Source of the DNA: Microvelia longipes
Lineage: Eukaryota; Arthropoda; Insecta; Hemiptera; Veliidae
Length of the DNA stretch: 64,000 nt
Reading direction: 5' to 3'
Assembly: GCA_018340805.1 (NCBI GenBank)
Contig: JACMZG010001913.1
Location: 10,485,590-10,549,589, forward strand
In this document: positions 21,826-33,017 of the stretch, piece by piece
Numbering within the stretch: the first letter of the stretch is position 1
Layout: each line of letters opens with the position of its first letter
The notes under the pieces: generated by a model
What the model was told of the DNA's origin: nothing
The model's input: the letters and a program-made list of their open reading frames with translations, nothing else
Database searches by the model: none
Made by a program: the position numbers and the translations under genes

Positions 21826-22465
21826 ATACAGAGAGTTCCCACTCTCTGGAACTTTGTACAAAAAACAGTCTTTAGGTGTAGTTGTGCTATCCAGAAAATT
21901 TATTTTATGACGTCATTAACCCGCAATAGTGACCCAGCAAACATTTTGAGAACCATAAAACGCAGGAAAATGTTGCGATTAATTTGAGAGTTAGCACGCA
22001 TGCAGCCATGTATAAGACTAACATACGTGCAAATGCTCATCTCACTAGCACCATTAGTTCAATTTTTATCAGATAACTGGTGTAGGTTTTTTTTAACAAT
22101 TGTAAAATAATATAATTGTTGAGTTGAAATTCAGAAGATCAAGTGTATACCATTACACTTTTTCAATACAAGTATACAATACCATTACAAGTTTCGTTTC
22201 AATATGACAAGTATATCTATGTTTTTTGTTGGATCACAAAAATTAAGCAGCATCAAGAATGATCAGTTCTGGATGAGTGACCGATGAGAATAAAACGAAT
22301 GAATTTACTATGTCAGGACAAGCGAAGATAGTCAGTAGACGTCTTGCAGTATTTGTTTAACAGCTTGTATATTCTGAGGACGAGCGAAGCGAGTCCGAAA
22401 TACTAAGGATGAGCGTTGCGAATCCAATGTGATAATGAAAAGATTTGAGGTACTCCGTATTTTTT
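21826..22465 (+). mobile_element. Family A copy A6, 3' two-thirds, with complete 5S-like segment
   Basis: The order is AACTTTGTACAAAAAACAGT, TATGACGTCATTAACCCGC, a TGACCCAGC site, TTAGCACGCATGCAGCC, then the 5S-like segment at 22231-22290 (AATTAAGCAGCATCAAG, CTGGATGAGTGACCG). It continues through GACGAGCGAAGCGAGTCC to a decayed GGTACTCCGTA end followed by T6. Every functional-looking block can be seen in sequence. No protein is encoded. Confidence 0.7.
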
Positions 22466-23237
22466 ATTATTTGTACAGAAATTCCCAAAAAAAAATTCGA
22501 CTCGAATAGAAATAACAATGTGTACTTGCTATTTCTTTGAAAACCTACTGACCGCATAGAACTTACACAATATAAAAAAATTAAACAAGAGCCTTTTCTA
22601 GCCCCAGGCTACAGATGAAATTCCTTTTTTGTTTGTTTATTATTTTTTTCTGTTTTACCGATTATCTTCTATTTATTTTTGTATCTACATATTTTATGTA
22701 TTACCACCCACTTACCATCGGTAAGTACCATTAATCTGGAGAGATAACGCACAGGTCATCGAAAAAGAGGTACTCACTCACAATTATATACATATATATT
22801 ATATTATATTATATATATATATATATATATATATTTCTTATGTGACGATTTTGTCTCTTGAAGACACTATAGCAACTAGGAATTTTAGTTTGTTTCTTTA
22901 ACAAATGCAAATGTTCATTAGTCTAGTAAATAAGGCTTATACAGGAACTAAATCAATAGAATTTTTTCCTCAAAGCTAGCTGGGTGCAGATGAGGTAGTT
23001 ATCCTCTTTGCCAGGGATGAGACGAAGGTTGAATTTAGAACACGTGATGGAATGTCTTGCCGTATCCCAATATATCACCACACACGCGTAGTTATGCCAC
23101 TCCCTCTGCCTCTTTGTCCAAAAGTGCTTTGTTAAATGTTGCTTGTTAAATTCTTTTAGAGGATAAAGTCAATAATCTAGAATGTAAAAATGTTTCATGG
23201 AAGAATTTTTGAAGATAACTTTCAGCGGCAGTAGGTG
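22466..23237. other. No gene seen
   Basis: AT-rich except for a GC-richer patch at 22990-23120 that holds no convincing frame. Confidence 0.4.
22783..22835. repeat. (TA)n microsatellite
   Basis: Short TA tract with ATATTATATTATAT interruptions. Confidence 0.9.
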
Positions 23238-23468
23238 CTTTACCTTACTACCCCAAAAATATACATTAAAGTATTAACCTTACTACCCCAAAAATATATT
23301 TGACGGGATTAAATGTCAACTTTACTATCTCTAAGAATTATTTTAACGCCATTGAAGTATTAACCTTACTATCCCAAAAATATATTTGGCGGGATTAAAT
23401 TTCTACTTTACTACCTCTAAAAAGTATTTTAGAGGTAAAAGTTATTTTAACGCTATGAAGTATTAAGC
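23238..23468. repeat. Minisatellite, compound unit of about 85 bp
   Basis: CTTACTACCCCAAAAATATA, TTGGCGGGATTAAAT, CTACTTTACTACCTCTAA and TTTTAACGCYATTGAAGTAT recur two to three times in order. Confidence 0.75.
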
Positions 23469-24863
23469 TTACTAATTTAGATCTTAAAATCCAAAGAAAT
23501 ATCTTAATAAAATATTATATCCAACATAGCATTAAAAAGTTATGTTGGCTTTTAATAAAAGAAAAGCCAACATTTTTAGCGGTGCCCTTTCAACGGTTTT
23601 TTCAAATCTCAAAATTACAATGTAATAAAATATTATTTTTTTATTTACTGACAGAAATTGCAGTTGGGTCCAATTGTTCTTGAAATTACATAATTTGAAG
23701 TGTAAAACTTAAGATTAATGTTAATATTTATAAATTATTGCTGTGTACTCTTGCTTTAATTTTATGTTTAGTTCGATAGAAGTCTTTTGATTATGACAAT
23801 AGTTTGGATCGTATGCATAGTTAAAATAAAAAAATCGGGAAACTGCTTTTACTATTGTGAAGGTTTTCTGGTTGAGTTTGTTTTCTGGTTGTACATTCCA
23901 AACGGTTACATTATCCGAGAGTCGTATAAATGATCATAATTCATTTTATTTTCTGTTGGAGAGGCGGTTTTGGGTTAAAAACATTAGTATTAGAAGACCA
24001 ATAGGGGTTTATACCTTGAGAGCTAGGAATGGTCGGCGGTATGTTCATACAACCCACACCCTAAAAATTCACTAATTATTTTCTCGCATTCTCTACACCT
24101 AAACACGATGAATTGTGGGAAAAGCTTCCTAATTGAATTTTACCCGAAATACTCCAATCCTATACCACCCACTAATATTACAACCTATTATAAAGTGGTA
24201 GAGTCAACCACACTAGGAATTTTGTGGCTAATATCTTTACTCTAAATAATGTATTTTTTCGTAAAACATCATTTATTTTATAAATTATACCCAAAAAATA
24301 AAAACATTTTATAATACTTAATTTTCTTTGTTTTAGTTGTTTAGTTAAATTACTATTTTTTATTTATAGTTTTCGATTAATAATACTCCAAATCTTTAGG
24401 GTTTTTGAAATTAATTGTTTGTAAATAGTTAGAGTTTCTTTTAACTATTTAAATAGTTTTTTCTTTAATTTTTTATTACACATATATATGAGTGGAATAT
24501 TTCATTAAAATAGTAATAATAATTTGTTAGAAATTAATAAATTTATTAAATTATTATGTTTTTTAATATTATACATTTATTAAATTATAAATTTAATTTA
24601 TTAATTAAATTAAACACTACGTACTGGTCACTAGTCTGGTCTGGAAATAGTTTTCACCTCTTCATTTTAGCTTGGATCTGATTTTCATACTTTTAGTGCC
24701 ATTTTTAATAGTTAACCTCAAATTTACTAAGAGGTACCATATTGACCTCTTATTATATTTAAATCACTATTTCTTAGAAATAAGTTATCCAGTTTATTTC
24801 TTGGCTGTTGTGATATATTTGGAAAAGTTTCAAATATATCCAATTATTTCATTAAAATTCATA
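23469..24863. other. No gene seen
   Basis: ATTATATCCAACATAGCATT and its partner form a short hairpin near 23510-23575 (AACATAGC...TTATGTTGGCTTTT). The rest is AT-rich. Confidence 0.45.
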
Positions 24864-25719
24864 AGTTTAATTACTTGAAAAGTAATAATTCAATGAACTA
24901 AGTCCCCTACGAATAAAATATTATGGATTAGTGTATTTTAAATGTAATCACTTGTAAAGTAATTATTTAATGAACTAAGTCCCCTACAAATAAAATCTTA
25001 TGGATTTGTGTATTTTAAATGTAATTACTTGTGAAGTAATTATTCATTGAACTAAGTCCCCTACAAATAAAATCTTATGGATTTGTGTATTTTAAATGTA
25101 ATTACTTGTGAAGTAATTATTCATTGAACTAAGTCCCCTACAAATAAAATCTTATGGATTTGTGTATTTTAAATGTAATTACTTGTGAAGTAATTATTCA
25201 ATGAACTAAGTCCCTACAAATAAATCTTATGGATTTGTGTATTTTAAATGTAATTACTTGTGAAGTAATTATTCATTGAACTAAGTCCCCTACAAATAAA
25301 ATCTTATGGTTTGTGTATTTTAAATGTAATACTTGTGAAGTAATTATTTCATTGAACTAAGTCCCCTACAAATAAAATCTTATGGATTTGTGTATTTTAA
25401 ATGTAATTACTTGTGAAGTAATTATTCATTGAACTAAGTCCCCTACAAATAAAATATTATGGATTTGTGTATTTTAAATGTAATTACTTGTGAAGTAATT
25501 ATTCAATGAACTAAGTCCCCTACAAATAAAATATTATGGATTTGTGTATTTTAAATGTAATTACTTGTGAAGTAACTATTCAATGAACTAAGTCCCCTAC
25601 AAATAAAATATTATGGATTTGTGTATTTTAAATGTAATTACTTGTGAAGTAATTATTCAATGAACTAAGTCCCCTACAAATAAATTATTATGGATTTGTG
25701 TATTTTACATGTAATTAAT
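24864..25719. repeat. Satellite-like array, 77-78-bp unit, about 11 copies
   Basis: Each unit holds AATTACTTGTGAAGTAATTA, a perfect hairpin (AATTACTT/AAGTAATT), then GAACTAAGTCCCCTACAAAT, AAAATCTTATGGATTTGTG and TATTTTAAATG. Units are over 95% alike in the middle. Variants with ATATTATGG cluster at the two ends and ATCTTATGG in the middle, a pattern that fits spread from the centre. Confidence 0.9.
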
Positions 25720-25769
25720 ATAGTTCAAGTTTTGTGTTATGATCAGAACGTAACACTCAGGCCAGGAAC

Positions 25770-25816
25770 ATGTACAAAGTTTTGCAAAACTTGGTAGTAT
25801 CAAATTATATATGATT
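25770..25816. repeat. Family K fragment
   Basis: AAAGTTTTGCAAAACTTGGT and GTATCAAATTATATATGAT correspond to the TTCGCAAAACTCGGTAGTGT part of family K. Confidence 0.35.
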
Positions 25817-26380
25817 AATTTAAGTTGATAGAAAACTTGCAGGTGTTTACTTATTGGAAATTCGCGAGACTTAAAAAAAAAGAATTGGAATTCTCGGATA
25901 ACTTTAAGCAAATTTTATTCTATCTGGAGTAATTAAAAGAAATACTAGATAATCTAGTTTAGGTTTTAAAGTTCTTCTGCAAAAAGTTTATGAATTAATA
26001 AATTTGAAGTAATTAGTTTTTCAAGAATTAGTAAATCTAGATTATAACTTTATTTTTATTTTTTTTTTGTTATTGAAACTGAAAATTATTTTTTAGTAAA
26101 ATTATTTGTCTTAGCTGAGAAAATATATGAAATATAAGTTTTTTCTTTAACTTAATCTTTTGAGCTGAAAAAAGGACTTCTTATTTTTAGTTTATAGCGT
26201 GGCTTTTCTGCTAAGGATAAGGTTACATTTATCCCCAAACAATTCTTACAAGAATGAAATGTCTCAATATTATAAAATAATTAGTAATCTAATCCGCGTT
26301 TAGATTTTAGCGATTTCTTTTAAAAATATATGGTAATCTCACGCCATAAGAGCTTGTAGCGTGAGATGGACCCGGTCATA
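25817..26380. other. No gene seen
   Basis: AT-rich sequence between the 78-bp array and MITE C4; nothing noteworthy. Confidence 0.5.
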
Positions 26381-26669
26381 GAGATATATACTAGAGGGGG
26401 CATAGCCTATCTCAATACATTACAAGGCCTGAAACATCATTTTGGGGCCCTCAGGGGCTCTGTGTAACCTCATTGAAACCTCCTTTAAGAGTGAGTTAAA
26501 GTTATAATAAATCAATTGTTTTTGGCTACCTTTTTGGCTTAACTTTACGCTATACAACTTACTGTAATTTTGTACTGATTATTTGATTATATTTATAAGC
26601 GATGTGGTCAGGTTATTTTTTCGATGTTTCAAAATTTAACATATAAGACCCCTCTAGTAATAATATCTC
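26381..26669 (+). mobile_element. MITE C4, full length
   Basis: This is the cleanest copy: GAGATATATACTAGAGGG on the left and the complement of GAGATATTATTACTAGAGG on the right, flanked by TA at 26379-26380 and 26670-26671. It is 289 bp long and encodes nothing. Confidence 0.8.
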
Positions 26670-26671
26670 TA

Positions 26672-27149
26672 TGGATCCGGCAGTTTAACTAAACTTAATA
26701 TAAATATAATTAAGGACAGAAATGACGTGAAGACAGTCTGTCCTTAATATTTGATAATACACCACCATCTTCTTTATTGAACAGTTATCACTGATGATGA
26801 ACTTCTGTTAAATCATCAGCGCTTTGCAATAAAAAGAATTGACTTATTTTTGATAAACTTCGATCTGTGTGAAAAGTCATGTGATTTTTCATTGCAAATG
26901 TTAGTATAATTATTTTTTATTTTTCCGAAAATTTCAAGTATCAATTGAATAAAATGAGTAGTTTTTATTAAGTGTTAAAACCTAAATGTTTTAATAAGAG
27001 AAGGTCAAAAGCAAACGGAATCCTCTTTCCAGTTTATAAATTATGTAAAATAAATTCAGGAATATTTATTTTATGCATAAATTGGCAACTTGTGTCACAA
27101 ATTTGAGGTCTCTGGAATTGTATAATATTCATACAATTTATTAAAAAAT
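26672..27149. other. No gene seen
   Basis: GGACAGAAATGACGTGAAGACAGTCTGTCC near 26713 gives a short stem. Otherwise plain AT-rich DNA. Confidence 0.45.
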
Positions 27150-28503
27150 ATGGCATAGGGTACCTCGAAACATTTTCTCACTACATGTGATTCACCAAGC
27201 TTATCCTAACTACTTTGAACTCGCTTCGCTCATCCTCGGATAGTAAATACTAACCGTTTAATTTCCCATCGGTCACCCATCCATCCCATGCTGCTTAACT
27301 TTTATGATCCAATAAAAACCTTAAATAAACTTGGTTTATTTAAACGAAACTTAATTTATTTATTTATTACATAAGGGGATACATTTGTACTAAATTTTAA
27401 CTCAATTAAATTATTTTTCGATTTGTTATTCTTTTGATAAACTTATATATGTCAATCGATAAAAATTGATCTAATGCTAACGATGAGATCAAACTTGGCA
27501 CATAAGTTATTCTTATATGTGATTATATGCGTGCTAATTCTTAAATCGATCAAAAAATGTTTCCGCGTTTTATGATCCATCGAAACTTTTGCTAAGTCAT
27601 TATTGTGTTGATGACTCAATAATAGTTATTTATGCCATAAGGCTGAGAAGTGTGTCTTTATGTCACGGCAATTAGATTTACCGACGAGCGAAAAGAGTCG
27701 GGAAAAATTGCCAAGACATAAAGACATTCTCAGCCGGATGGCATACACTATTTTTTTGAGGTAGCACTCATTAAATAAAGCACTCATTAAAAAAAATCAA
27801 AAAGTAGCACTCATTAAACTGCGCTATATACTTAATTGGAAAAAAAACAAACGTCCAATTAACTCCATATTATCGTCGTCATTAAATTCATCCATAGCTT
27901 CACACTTTTACTCAAAAATGTAAAAGCTTTACAAATAAACACACAAAAAAGGGTCAATTAGAACACCTTTTAAAAACGAAAAAAGAATTAGTCTACGAAC
28001 AAAAACAGAAACAAAATGAACGTTTTTAAAGAAATCTCATGAAGGTTTAACACAGATTGTTTTTTGAACACGCTACATTACAGTAATGGCTGCAACATAT
28101 GAATTACTTTTACGTCCTAGGAGTTTTTTTACATTCATTATTGTCCTCGGAGGTGAAAAGTACTAAATAACCTCCTATAACAATAATGATTGGCTTCTCA
28201 TCCTAAAAACGGTCCAATAAAGTGCTCAATTACGTACTACCTCAAAAAAAAAAATATTGTTTTCTGGATTGGACAAATAGACCTAAAGATTAATTGTTGT
28301 ACAAAGTTTTAACTCTGTAGCGTAAATAGACTGGGATATTCGACATTAACAGACAAACATATAAAGACAGGCAACTTGTGAAAACCTCTTAGGAGGTCTT
28401 AAAACGCATGAAACTGATAATACCGGTGAGATCTCGTTTTCCGATTTTTTTTGCAAACACTACACTTTCCTTTATACCTACGGTATAAATGAGGAAAAGT
28501 AGG
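27150..28503 (-). mobile_element. Family A copy A7, nearly full length, split by B3
   Basis: On the minus strand it starts at 28503 with ACTTTTCCTCATTTATACCG, a well-preserved terminal hairpin. It runs through the GT-rich block and the foreign B3 element (27621-28254), then resumes with the AP-1-like site, GGCACGC-like and 5S-like segments (27255-27313), and ends with GGTACCCTATGCC. It is the clearest nested insertion in the window. Confidence 0.7.
27621..28254 (-). mobile_element. Family B copy B3, inserted in family A
   Basis: Hairpin end AATAGTTATTTATGCC comes first and CTACCTCAAAAAAAAA last. Family A sequence continues on both sides, so this copy inserted into A7. The mini-hairpin tip is mutated here (GAGCGAAAAGAGTC). 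Confidence 0.75.
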
Positions 28504-28867
28504 TTCACTGATTTTAACCAAATTTCTAAAGGAAAAATGAACTTCGATGTTGTGGAAAATATAGTCTAATTTATATTGTACCAAGAATATCATGGTGAAA
28601 TACAGATACATTAATGAATGATTTATCTGTAGTTTAGGACTTTTTGGTCCATTGGGGTTTTCGAGTACAACTCAGATGTGTCGCTATCAACTATCCTTAA
28701 AATGTTAATAAAAAATAGCAAAACCTTTTTAAACAAATGTCATAAAAACTGAGAGCGCAGATTGGACTGTGAATGCCGGACCTTCGAGGCTAAAATCAAG
28801 TACTCGATTGGGTGTAGCACGGCCACTAAGGCCAAATCAAGGAGATGGCTCACCTTCTTAAAAACAC
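28504..28867. other. No gene seen
   Basis: GC-richer around 28745-28855 with a 66-codon frame of charged composition and no recognisable homologue. Confidence 0.4.
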
Positions 28868-28966
28868 CTAATACGGATAATTTAGGTGAAAACCCGGTTT
28901 CGGATATTTTTGCAAACACTATACTTTTCCTATTTACCTACGTTATAAATGAGGAAAAGTAAAAAG
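28868..28966 (-). mobile_element. Family A terminal fragment A8
   Basis: An isolated left end: on the minus strand ACTTTTCCTCATTTATAACG and its pairing half GGTAAATAGGAAAAGT, then GTTTGCAAAAATATCC and ACCGGGTTTTCACC. The sequence turns unrelated after about 100 bp. Family G sequence follows directly. Confidence 0.55.
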
Positions 28967-28967
28967 T

Positions 28968-29097
28968 GAGAAGAATTTTAGGGTAAGAAGAGTTCGTTTT
29001 TTGAGCTGCCGTTAGATGCCAGCACCGAGTTCACCCCCACTTTTTTTCTGATTCTCTTGTATACCGGTCGTCATTCTCTATCTATTATATTCTTTGG
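28968..29097 (+). repeat. Dispersed repeat G2
   Basis: Second copy of the repeat at 12776, with GGTAAGAAGAGTTCGTTTT, GCCGTTAGATGCCAGCACCG and TATTATATTCTTTGG. It starts immediately after the family A end fragment A8. Confidence 0.55.
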
Positions 29098-29719
29098 CTT
29101 CCACCAATATCGTGTGCTACTAGTTCCTCCTCCATCCTTTAATTCTTTGTTTTTATAATTGTTTGAGTGAATCTATGTTAATATTGTTTATCTTGAATAT
29201 CTAAATTTGGCTGTCTTGTAAGATCAAATTTGTTTTATTGATGTTATTGAAGAGTAATTCAGTAAAGAAAATGTTAACTCATTTTGTAAGCTATTAATTA
29301 AGTATACGCTAACCTAGTATTACGGTAGTAATATTTTTTTTAGCTTTTTTAAATAAAATATTTTTTTATTTTGCTTTAATTACTTAACATGGTTTAATGT
29401 TAAAATATTATTTTGTTTCAAGATAAGATAATATAAGATAAAATAACAAAAACTTTGAAAAGGAAATCCTGTAGATTTTAGAATTTCCTGTTTACGCTGC
29501 ATAATTGATAACATGTCCTTTGACAATATTATTCCAAATGTCACGCTTTCATATCTTCAAATTAAAATTTTATGCATTTTTAAGTTGTTAAACTGTTTTT
29601 GTTCAGTATTCTATTATTGATCCATACAATCCGATTATCGAATTTTTATCAGAATTAAACTACCATGCTCCATGGTAAACCATTTTTCTGTTTAAATGTT
29701 AATTCTGTTAACTGCAGTC
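29098..29719. other. No gene seen
   Basis: AT-rich; AAGATAAGATAATATAAGAT near 29421 is a simple run. Confidence 0.5.
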
Positions 29720-30430
29720 CAATTTGGTCTATACTCAATGATTGGTTCTTTAGATTCCATGTTTGTCTCTTATGCTCCAAGATTAGTCTTCTACTCTTCA
29801 AGCTTGATCTTCTACACTCCAGGTCTTGAGTTTAATACTCCATGATTTGTCTTCTACACTCTAAGTTCGATCTTTTATGCTCCATATAATTCGTTCTTCT
29901 ATGCTCCATGATTGATCTTCTACACTCCAGGCCTTGAGTTTAATACTCCATGATTTGTCTTCTACACTCTAAGTTCGATCTTTTATGCTCCATATAATTC
30001 GTTCTTCTATGCTCCATGATTGATCTTCTACACTCCAGGCCTTGAGTTTAATACTCCATAATTAGGCTACTACACTCTAAGTTCGATCTTTTATGCTCCA
30101 TATAATTCGTTCTTCTATGCTCCATGATTGATCTTCTACACTCCAGGCCTTGAGTTTAATACTCCATGACTAGTCTTCTACAAAGTTCGATCTTTTATGC
30201 TCCATATAATTCGTTCTTCTATGCTACATGATTGATCTTCTACACTCCAGTTTTTGAGTTCAATACTCCATAATTAGTCTTCTAAGTTCGATCTTTTATG
30301 CTCCATATAATTTGCTCTTCTATGCTCCATGATTGATCTTCTACACTCCAGGTCTTGAGTTTAATACTCCATGATTTGTCTTCTACACTCTAAGTTCGAT
30401 CTTTTATGCTCCATATAATTCGTTCTTCAA
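29720..30430. repeat. Higher-order array, about 109-bp unit made of 20-22-bp subunits
   Basis: Five to six units each contain TTCGTTCTTCTATGCTCC, ATGATTGATCTTCTACACTC, CAGGCCTTGAGTTTAATACT, CCATGATTTGTCTTCTACAC and AAGTTCGATCTTTTATGCTC. Subunits share TCTWCRCTCC. Unit starts fall near 29889, 29998, 30107, 30210, 30310 and 30419. Confidence 0.85.
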
Positions 30431-31029
30431 TATACTAATTTAGTTTTCTATCATATAGTACAGACCTCTACTTCCTCCTTCAATTTTTCTTCGTTTTTAT
30501 GTTTGATATCAGTTTCGCAAAGTCATATGTATGTTTTATATAAATTAATAACTATTGTTTATGTTTTATGTGTTATGCAGGTATTTAATTGAGTATACTT
30601 TTTTTAACCAATCCGGTTTTAGCCAATTTCTAAAGGAAAATTGCTTTCTTTTTTCACATTAAATGACATTTTTTTAATTAAGCTCAGTAAAGCAATTTCA
30701 TATGTACCAAATAAGACGGAAAAAAAAACTTGGATAAATTAAAGATAAAAAAGTAAAAAACTTTTTTAAAATTATTCTTTTCGATTTTTTTGGGGGGGGG
30801 GGGGTATATTTGACATAAACGAACCATACAAAACAAGCCATAATTCTCCTTCGAAATATGAACTTTAACCGGGTCCTCATTTATGAAAACGTTTTAAAAA
30901 AAAAACCAAGTACGCGAAGTTTTTAATTTTTTTTTAAATATATGCTGTTCTATCATTTAAATACTATAGTTTATTTTCAATAAGGCTTTACAAATTAAAT
31001 TGTATGCTGTTAAAACAAACTTAGTGATA
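30431..31029. other. No gene seen
   Basis: AT-rich, with a run of 11 G at 30792-30802. Confidence 0.5.
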
Positions 31030-31100
31030 GTGATAGTAATTAGGGAGAGGTGATAGACCACCTAGCAAGTAAGCCGTGTTGTTGGGCCCTTTTTGCTAAC
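31030..31100 (+). repeat. Short dispersed repeat shared with 53922
   Basis: GATAGTGATAGTAATTAGGG, GTGATAGACCACCTAGCAAG and GTTGTTGGGCCCTTTTT match 53922-53993. In both places it adjoins other repeats. Confidence 0.5.
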
Positions 31101-31169
31101 TCTCTTAGATAGAAGATAGTGTTCTACCTTATGAGTCCTAGTGCAGGCATTTCACATCTAATCCACAGG

Positions 31170-31752
31170 AGAACCTACCCATTCAGGCGGTCATCCATCT
31201 TAATTTTTATGATCCAACAAAAATCATAGTTATACTTGTCCTATTGAAAGGAAAATTTGGGTACTTATTTATTTCGAAATTGTTTACACTTGAACTGAAT
31301 TTCAACTAAATTTGATTATTTTACAATTTTTCAAAAAACGTGCACAAGTCATTTGATTAAATTTGAACTAATGCTTATAATGAGATAAAACTTAGCACAT
31401 AATTTAGTCTTATACATGGTGCCAAATTTCAATCCAATCGCATCATTTTTCAGCATTTAAACATTTTTTATTCCGCTGAGTTATTTTTGCGGGTTAATGA
31501 CGTCATAAAAATATTTTCCAAATAGCACAACTACAGCAATATACTGTTGTTTTTACAAAGTTTCAACTCTCTACAATATATACACTGGGCGCTACGATGA
31601 TAACAGACACACACTTACAGACAGACAACTTTGTGAAAATCACTTAGAAGGCCTTAAAAAGACCCACAACGAATGATTCTGGTGACATCCTGGTTTCGAA
31701 ATTTTTTTCGCAAACACAATCCTTTTCCTACATATTCTATAAATGAGTAAAA
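31170..31752 (-). mobile_element. Family A copy A9, 5' two-thirds
   Basis: On the minus strand it carries the left terminal hairpin, GCAAA and GTCTGTAAGTGTGTG blocks, TATGACGTCATTAACCCGC, AACTCAGC, and the region up to GATTTTTGTTGGATCATAAA. The 5S-like segment is cut short near 31190; only AGATGGATGACCGCC is left. Confidence 0.65.
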
Positions 31753-32385
31753 GTAAAAAACGTATGTGATTGCAGAGCAATTTGAAATCAAATAGGATTT
31801 CTCGGGTTTTCAATGTGTAATAACTTCGGAAAAGAGGGAAACCTACGTTGGTACTATTTACCGAGAGAAAACCGCCGCCTCTTAGCTCTTTTCATTTCCC
31901 AGTGGACTCTCTTCCGAGAGCAAAAAAGTCGAATAGGATCTTCCCCTGGAAAAAATGTTAAGAGTCAGGATATTTGAAACAAGATAAAATTAAATTTATA
32001 ACTCTCTTAAGTTTCTGTTTTGCGAACCCCGAAAGATTTCTTATCATTAGGAAATTTTATTCTATTGACTACAGTTATATGAGGCTTAGAAAAGGTCTCA
32101 TGCCGTAAAATTTTGAACCATAACTTTTCGAAAATTGCTTAAATGTTGATATTTTCTTTTTGGTATGAATGACTTTGTTCTGATTTCCCTTCGGACATGT
32201 TTTTTGTTGGTAATGATCAGTACGGAATGACCCTCCACAATTTTTATTAATTTAAGTATAACTTTTGTACCATGAGTCTTGTAAGTACCATTATTTTGAA
32301 TACCACCATGACTAAACAGGTTAAAAAATTAGTCAGGTTAACCACATTTTAATTTCTCTTAAAAATTAGGGAAATTTAATCAATG
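31753..32385. other. No gene seen
   Basis: GC-richer near 31850-31960 (TTTCCCAGTGGACTCTCTTC), without a usable frame. Class unknown. Confidence 0.4.
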
Positions 32386-32423
32386 AGCCGTTTTGTTTGA
32401 TTATCAAAATTAGACCTATACTC

Positions 32424-32458
32424 CGGCGGGAAATAATAATTTATTATTTCCCGCCGGG
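32424..32458. promoter_or_regulatory. Perfect 35-bp palindrome with two E2F-like TTTCCCGCC sites
   Basis: Two 17-bp arms, CCGGCGGGAAATAATAA and its complement, meet at a single central T. Each arm holds GGCGGGAAA, which matches the E2F/DP consensus. It lies about 255 bp upstream of the ATG of copy M1. The related copy M2 keeps GGCGGGAAAA at 39413-39422, also inside an inverted repeat. A promoter role is inferred from position and motif only. Confidence 0.4.
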
Positions 32459-32713
32459 TTATAATCCAGCTTAGCCAACTTAATTATTGAGTAATTAAAA
32501 TTACAGATTCAAAAATCTACGTAAAGAATTTTGAGTTAACAAAGTTATGTTGGCAGCACTGATTCATTAAATCCCAGCTGTCTGTAAACAAATAATTTCT
32601 TTATCAATTCTGTTTTGACGATAAATACCTACTTTTTTACTAAGTTTTTTCTTATCTTTCAAGTAATATTCCTGTTATATTTATCATAAAAGGATTTAGT
32701 GCGGTTGTTTACG

Positions 32714-32832
32714 ATGGAAAGTGATAATGAAATGATAGTAAACGACATAGATGAATTGTTTCCCGATAATCCTCAACCGTCTTGTATAGATGACCAAGCA
32801 AATACGGTTTATTTTATAAATAGAGCATTTAG
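32714..32832 (+). pseudogene. First exon of an unidentified, possibly mobile, gene (copy M1)
   Basis: The ATG opens a 39-codon stretch, MESDNEMIVNDIDELFPD followed by a Pro/Gln/Ser-rich part, ending at AG|GTATTT in phase 2. The copy at 39810 has the same layout: a short acidic N-terminus, DIDEL, a Pro-containing stretch, and a GTATTT donor in phase 2. Upstream, both copies have a GGCGGGAAA motif, TTGGCARCACTGAT and CAGCTGT. A possible second exon starts after cttacag at 33298 and reads RRHFPM, a stop, then IHYTPLDKLISLKLNERGNV, so this copy is probably dead. I do not recognise the protein. It could be a transposon-encoded product or a duplicated host gene. Confidence 0.45.
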
Positions 32833-33017
32833 GTATTTATATATTTTTGTTTATTATGATATTTGTTTGTTATGTATGTATGTGGTTATGTTGTATGTAT
32901 AATATATAATACAATGTATTTTTGTTAATTTTGCATAAAATAGTATAATTATGTTTCACTGATTCTATATACATATAAACAAATACAGTTTTTTTTGTTT
33001 CATATATATTGTTTTTC

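Noticed and set aside
21800..22300. Family A 5S-like segment as a genuine 5S rRNA gene
   Set aside because: Only the internal control region is similar; the ends of 5S and its outer stem are absent in all copies.
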